Below, piece by piece: positions 4,246 to 6,940 of a stretch of 6,940 nucleotides of DNA. Under the pieces are notes generated by a model. The model was not told the DNA's origin, did no database searches, and saw nothing but the letters and a program-made list of their open reading frames with translations. How positions within the stretch are numbered: position 1 is the stretch's first letter; the number at the start of each line of letters is the position of its first letter. The translations under genes and the position numbers were made by a program. The DNA is from Candidatus Woesearchaeota archaeon (GTDB lineage Archaea; Nanobdellota; Nanobdellia; SCGC-AAA011-G17; GW2011-AR20): contig JAGVZC010000026.1 in assembly GCA_018302885.1 (NCBI GenBank), positions 1 to 6,940 of the forward strand, given 5' to 3'.

Positions 4246-5375
4246 AGTTCCAAATTTTTAATTATTTTTTCTTTGTCAAACTTTTCCAGCTTGTCATAAT
4301 CCTGCCCAATGCCAAGGTACAAAATTGGCTTTCCAGTAACATAACTTACAGAAATTGCGGCACCGCCCTTGTCATCAACATCAAATTTGCTTAAAATAAT
4401 GCCATCTATATTTACAGCGTTGTTAAATTGCTCAACCTGTTCTATGATATCATTTCCTGTTATGCTCTCACCAACAAATATTTTGAAATCCGGTTTTGCA
4501 ACTCTGTTTAGCTTCTTTAATTCATCCATAAGGTTGACATTGCTGTGCTGTCTTCCGGCAGTATCTATCAAAACAACATCAATATTTTTTGATTCGGCAT
4601 GCTTTATCCCATCATAGGCAACAGCTGCAGGATCAGCGCCGTAATCATGCTTGATTACATTAATTCCTAATATTTTTCCGTGCTCTTCCAACTGCTGTAT
4701 TGATGCAGCTCTAAAAGTGTCAGAAGCGACAAAAACGCATCTTAAGCCATTTTTCAAAAACAAATTAGCCAATTTAGCAATTGTGGTTGTCTTGCCAGCG
4801 CCATTAACTCCAAGAAATAGTATAACATATGGTTTTTTCTCCTTTATTCTCTTTATTAAATCAATGTTTCCAAAGCTTAAAACTCCCTCAATGCTGTTCT
4901 TAAGGCTTGTTTCAATGGTTTTCTTGACATTTGAAAGGGGAACATTAACCAAATCAACTTTCAAATCCTCTTTTATCTTATCAATAACTCCATAAGCAAC
5001 ATTATTTTCAAGCAAAACCATTTCTAAATCTTCAAATAATTTTTCAAATTTTTCTTCGGAAATTTTTACTTTTGTTATTCCTTTTACTTTTTCAAGAAAA
5101 GTTTTCTTCTCTTTTGGTTTTTCTTCTTTAATCTCTTCAGATTTTTTTTCTTTTATTTCCTTCTTAATTTCTTCTTTTTTCTCTTCAATTTTTTCTTCTG
5201 TTAATTCTTCTTTGTGTTTTTTCTTAAATAAAGAGAATCTCTTTTTTGGTTTTTCTTCCTTTAATTCTTTAATTTCTTTTTCTTCTTCAACAGCTTTTTC
5301 TTTTGGTTCTTCCTCTGTCTTCCTGCTAAATTTACTTACTACTTCCTTTAGTTTCTTCTTAAATAATCCAAACAT
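4242..5375 (-). CDS. ftsY: SRP receptor GTPase FtsY
   Basis: This 377-residue protein has a membrane-binding N-terminus, a long charged linker and an NG GTPase. Residues 1-13 (MFGLFKKKLKEVV) form an amphipathic, basic membrane-targeting segment. Residues 20-93 are almost all Lys and Glu. The N domain runs from about 94 to 178. The G domain shows P-loop GVNGAGKTTT (189-198), DTFRAAS (219-225), DTAGRQH (271-277), SKFDVDDKGG (329-338) and LGIGQ (354-358), with VGESITGND at 302-310. It receives SRP-ribosome complexes at the membrane and hydrolyses GTP together with SRP54, encoded 1.3 kb away on the same strand. A second FSLFKKKHKE (47-56) repeats the N-terminal FGLFKKKLKE. The start has no Shine-Dalgarno sequence, but a TATA element lies 27 bases upstream, within the end of the preceding gene. 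The TAG stop interlocks with the stop of the convergent gene. Confidence 0.97.
   Translation of the reverse strand: MFGLFKKKLKEVVSKFSRKTEEEPKEKAVEEEKEIKELKEEKPKKRFSLFKKKHKEELTEEKIEEKKEEIKKEIKEKKSEEIKEEKPKEKKTFLEKVKGITKVKISEEKFEKLFEDLEMVLLENNVAYGVIDKIKEDLKVDLVNVPLSNVKKTIETSLKNSIEGVLSFGNIDLIKRIKEKKPYVILFLGVNGAGKTTTIAKLANLFLKNGLRCVFVASDTFRAASIQQLEEHGKILGINVIKHDYGADPAAVAYDGIKHAESKNIDVVLIDTAGRQHSNVNLMDELKKLNRVAKPDFKIFVGESITGNDIIEQVEQFNNAVNIDGIILSKFDVDDKGGAAISVSYVTGKPILYLGIGQDYDKLEKFDKEKIIKNLEL
4254..4277 (+). terminator. T-rich tract after the 103-residue gene
   Basis: Eight bases past the plus-strand TAA the sequence becomes T-rich (TTTTTAATTATTTTTTCTTT), which would suit oligo-T termination of the plus-strand transcript. 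It lies in the coding 3' end of ftsY, so the T content may simply reflect Lys/Ile/Asn codons of the opposite strand. Confidence 0.25.
5208..5237 (-). repeat. Second copy of the FtsY LFKKK membrane-binding motif
   Basis: Codons 47-56 (FSLFKKKHKE) match codons 2-11 (FGLFKKKLKE, bases 5343-5372) at eight of ten residues. The codons differ at several third positions, so this is not a recent exact DNA duplication. Confidence 0.6.
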
Positions 5376-5396
5376 GATATTAAATTAGAAACCAAA

Positions 5397-5407
5397 CTTA
5401 AAAAATT
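5397..5407 (-). promoter_or_regulatory. TATA box of ftsY
   Basis: Minus-strand AATTTTTTAAG is centred about 27 bases before the ftsY ATG and overlaps the TAA stop of the preceding gene (5406-5408). The spacing supports a leaderless ftsY transcript. Confidence 0.5.
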
Positions 5408-5834
5408 ATCTCTTTCTCTTAAATTCTCTGATTTTCTTCTCAATATTGCTCTTCTTTGGATTTCTTCTGTAAAACAAAGCAAACAATATCAAAATTAGTC
5501 CTATAAGAATATAAACCAAATAATCTGAATTTTTCTTAACTTCCTGCACACCCATTCCGCTTATATCAAATACAAACCCATTAAGTGTTTGTTCATTGTG
5601 ATTAATCTCCTGAGACAGGCTGTTAACGCCCCTGCAGTCTTTTGCGCATATTCTTGCAATTTCATTTCCTTCCTGAAAAGCGCAACAAACCTTTCCTGCT
5701 CCGCAGTCCCCCTTTTCAGCGCAGTAATCAACATGATTTATATCAATGGAATAAAGTCCTGTAATTCCGCTGCCAACAAACAAAACTCCCACAGATATTA
5801 CAAACAAGAATACCAAAAATACATTGTTTTCCAT
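5406..5834 (-). CDS. Bitopic membrane protein with six-cysteine extracellular domain
   Basis: This 142-residue protein has an N-terminal hydrophobic segment (5-28; signal anchor or signal peptide), an external domain (29-103), a strong transmembrane helix (104-122) and a basic cytoplasmic tail (YRRNPKKS to KRKR, 122-142). The external part carries six cysteines at 38, 44, 50, 51, 63 and 67, in the order C-x5-C-x5-CC-x11-C-x3-C, around YCAEKGDCGAGKVCCAF. The CC pair and spacing recall WAP-type or other knotted disulfide modules, but no family is recognised and homology is not claimed. The even number of cysteines suggests three disulfides outside the cell. A TATA-like element about 25 bases upstream of the ATG and the lack of a Shine-Dalgarno sequence indicate a leaderless mRNA. 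It lies between the permease gene and ftsY, 30 bases before the ftsY start. Confidence 0.78.
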   Translation of the reverse strand: MENNVFLVFLFVISVGVLFVGSGITGLYSIDINHVDYCAEKGDCGAGKVCCAFQEGNEIARICAKDCRGVNSLSQEINHNEQTLNGFVFDISGMGVQEVKKNSDYLVYILIGLILILFALFYRRNPKKSNIEKKIREFKRKR

Positions 5835-5853
5835 ATTTTATCATAAACTGAAT

Positions 5854-5864
5854 AATATTTAAAA
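5854..5864 (-). promoter_or_regulatory. Candidate TATA box of the six-cysteine protein gene
   Basis: Minus-strand TTTTAAATATT is centred about 25 bases before the ATG at 5834, in the 35-base gap after the permease stop. It fits a leaderless start. Confidence 0.45.
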
Positions 5865-5869
5865 TTAAC

Positions 5870-6940
5870 TTATAACAAAAAGAAAAGTATCACAGGCAAT
5901 AATAAGCAACCCATCAGATGATTCTTGCCAATGCCAACCAAAGATGTGAATATGCCCAATAAGCTGCTTACAGTTAAAATTAACAATCCTAAAGGTCCTG
6001 TCAATATAAAAACAAGTATTATTATCAGGCTGATAACACTCATGCATAATCTCTTATAATCAACTTTGCTCATTAATTCGCTGAAAACCCTTGAAATTTT
6101 TAAAGCAAGAAAGCTTGCTATTCCCGCAACAAACAAGCTGGCCAATAAAAATAAGATTAGGTAACTCATATTAAATTCTCCCAATATCTTAGAAATAACA
6201 ACCACGCTCCCGTTTCTTGCCTTGTCAATTACATATAATGCTATAAAAGAGACAATCATAACAATCGTGTTGATGCTTCCAAGCATTATCAAAAAATTTT
6301 CAGGTTTATTATTTTTCTTTACAGAGCTTGAAATAATTGCTGCTTGGCTGGATCCCAGCCCAGGCATTGTTCCAACAAGCAATGAAGCAAATGTTCCTAA
6401 TCCAAGGTAGCTTAAAAATTCTTTTACATCTAGCTTTGGGTAGGTAATTCTCTGCTCTGGAATTTTTGTTTTCTGCATCAGGCTGACAATTAGGATGGAA
6501 GTTCCAAATAATCCGCTTAGCATAGGAAATAATGGCTGCTTCAGATGGGGCATTGTCAAGACAGCTATTCCCAAACCACCTGATAACAAATAAACTATCA
6601 AAGCCCAGAATCTTGATTTGATTTCTCTTGATATTAAGATTATTGAAAAGAGTATTAGGATATAAGCAATATAAGGCTCAATAAATGGGTATCCATATTT
6701 TATTAAAAGAATTATAATTGGAGTCAAAACCAGGCAGGCTATAACAGCAAAAAAGCTTCCGACTACAGTCAGAAAAACAGCTTCGTATCCTCTTCCCTGC
6801 AGCAATAGTTTATGTCCGGGCAATACACTCAATTCCAGTCCTGAATCAGGAGCTCCAAGAAAAATGCTCGGGATTGCATCCAGAAAAGTATGCGTTACGC
6901 TCATTGCAACTATAAACAAAGCCAGGCTTAAGGGACTGAA
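5870..6940 (-). CDS. TctA-family permease-like membrane protein (COG1784 type), N-terminus cut by window edge
   Basis: The reading frame stays open to the right edge, so at least 356 C-terminal residues are visible and the true start lies outside. A TTG at 6919 is not a credible start. About eight to nine transmembrane helices are apparent. FLGAPDSGLELSVLPGHKLL, then LQGRGYEAV (about bases 6860-6775), and TMPGLGSSQAAI (6370-6335) match the TctA/COG1784 archaeal membrane proteins. That fold has two halves, each with a conserved PG loop. Only the second loop, PGLGSSQAA, is visible; the first would lie just past the edge. In bacteria TctA works with TctB and the periplasmic binding protein TctC to import tricarboxylates. 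The archaeal COG1784 branch has no known partner or substrate, and none is encoded in view. The gene ends 35 bases before the next one. Confidence 0.85.
   Translation of the reverse strand, partial: FSPLSLALFIVAMSVTHTFLDAIPSIFLGAPDSGLELSVLPGHKLLLQGRGYEAVFLTVVGSFFAVIACLVLTPIIILLIKYGYPFIEPYIAYILILFSIILISREIKSRFWALIVYLLSGGLGIAVLTMPHLKQPLFPMLSGLFGTSILIVSLMQKTKIPEQRITYPKLDVKEFLSYLGLGTFASLLVGTMPGLGSSQAAIISSSVKKNNKPENFLIMLGSINTIVMIVSFIALYVIDKARNGSVVVISKILGEFNMSYLILFLLASLFVAGIASFLALKISRVFSELMSKVDYKRLCMSVISLIIILVFILTGPLGLLILTVSSLLGIFTSLVGIGKNHLMGCLLLPVILFFLL

Noticed and set aside
4369..4995. Plus-strand ORFs opposite ftsY
   Set aside because: They are antisense shadows of the FtsY G domain.
5100..5340. 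Repetitive TTCTT pattern as a CRISPR or tandem repeat array
   Set aside because: There is no fixed repeat unit or spacer; the pattern comes from Lys/Glu codons of the FtsY linker.
5589..6410. Plus-strand ORFs at 5589-5846 and 6222-6410 and the minus-strand ORF 5865-6047
   Set aside because: They lie within the six-cysteine and permease genes in other frames and show no start signals or domains.
6917..6919. TTG as start of the permease gene
   Set aside because: The frame stays open to the window edge, and TctA-type proteins need more N-terminal sequence including the first PG loop; the gene is simply cut.
1..6940. Mobile element, defence system or other accessory island
   Set aside because: No transposase, integrase, inverted-repeat pair, toxin-antitoxin pair or CRISPR array was seen. 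The tRNA is not followed by a partial tRNA repeat, so there is no sign of an integration site.

Overview
The window looks like a piece of a low-GC archaeal chromosome, most likely from a small-genome DPANN-type lineage (Woesearchaeota/Pacearchaeota-like; this is an inference from protein style, not a phylogeny). Archaeal markers seen directly are an archaeal SRP54 and an archaeal FtsY, a stand-alone Bud32 kinase of the KEOPS complex, a tRNA-Gln(UUG) without an encoded CCA, a small archaeal EF-Tu-domain-2-like protein, TATA-type promoter elements about 25 bases upstream of several start codons that lack leaders, and GGAGG/GGTGA-type ribosome binding sites on other genes.

Layout. The left edge holds the start of an EF-like gene (minus), then tRNA-Gln (minus). 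A small three-helix membrane protein gene (plus) diverges from the tRNA, and one palindromic TATA element is correctly spaced for both. A minus-strand cluster follows, in transcription order: srp54, a DUF2087 protein, bud32, and a candidate 35-residue single-helix micro-ORF. The junctions are a 4-base overlap, a 1-base gap and an 8-base overlap. Upstream of srp54 lie three more minus-strand genes: a DUF5652-like membrane protein preceded by a lipoprotein gene (coupled pair), and a separate DUF5679-like zinc ribbon. An unrecognised 103-residue gene (plus) diverges from the lipoprotein and converges on ftsY with interlocked stop codons. Further right, all on the minus strand, are ftsY with a long K/E-rich linker, a bitopic six-cysteine membrane protein, and a TctA/COG1784-like permease cut by the right edge.

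How the genes fit together. The theme is co-translational protein targeting: both SRP GTPases (SRP54 and its receptor FtsY) lie about 1.3 kb apart on the same strand. They are surrounded by genes for membrane or exported proteins that would be their clients, and by translation-related genes (tRNA-Gln, EF-like protein, Bud32 for t6A modification of tRNA). I see no mobile element, CRISPR array, prophage or defence system, and no clear sign of recent transfer. No stretch longer than about 300 bases lacks a gene. The points most worth a second look are the lipoprotein start (possibly CTG), the shared palindromic promoter, the micro-ORF behind bud32, and the duplicated LFKKK membrane-binding motif in FtsY.
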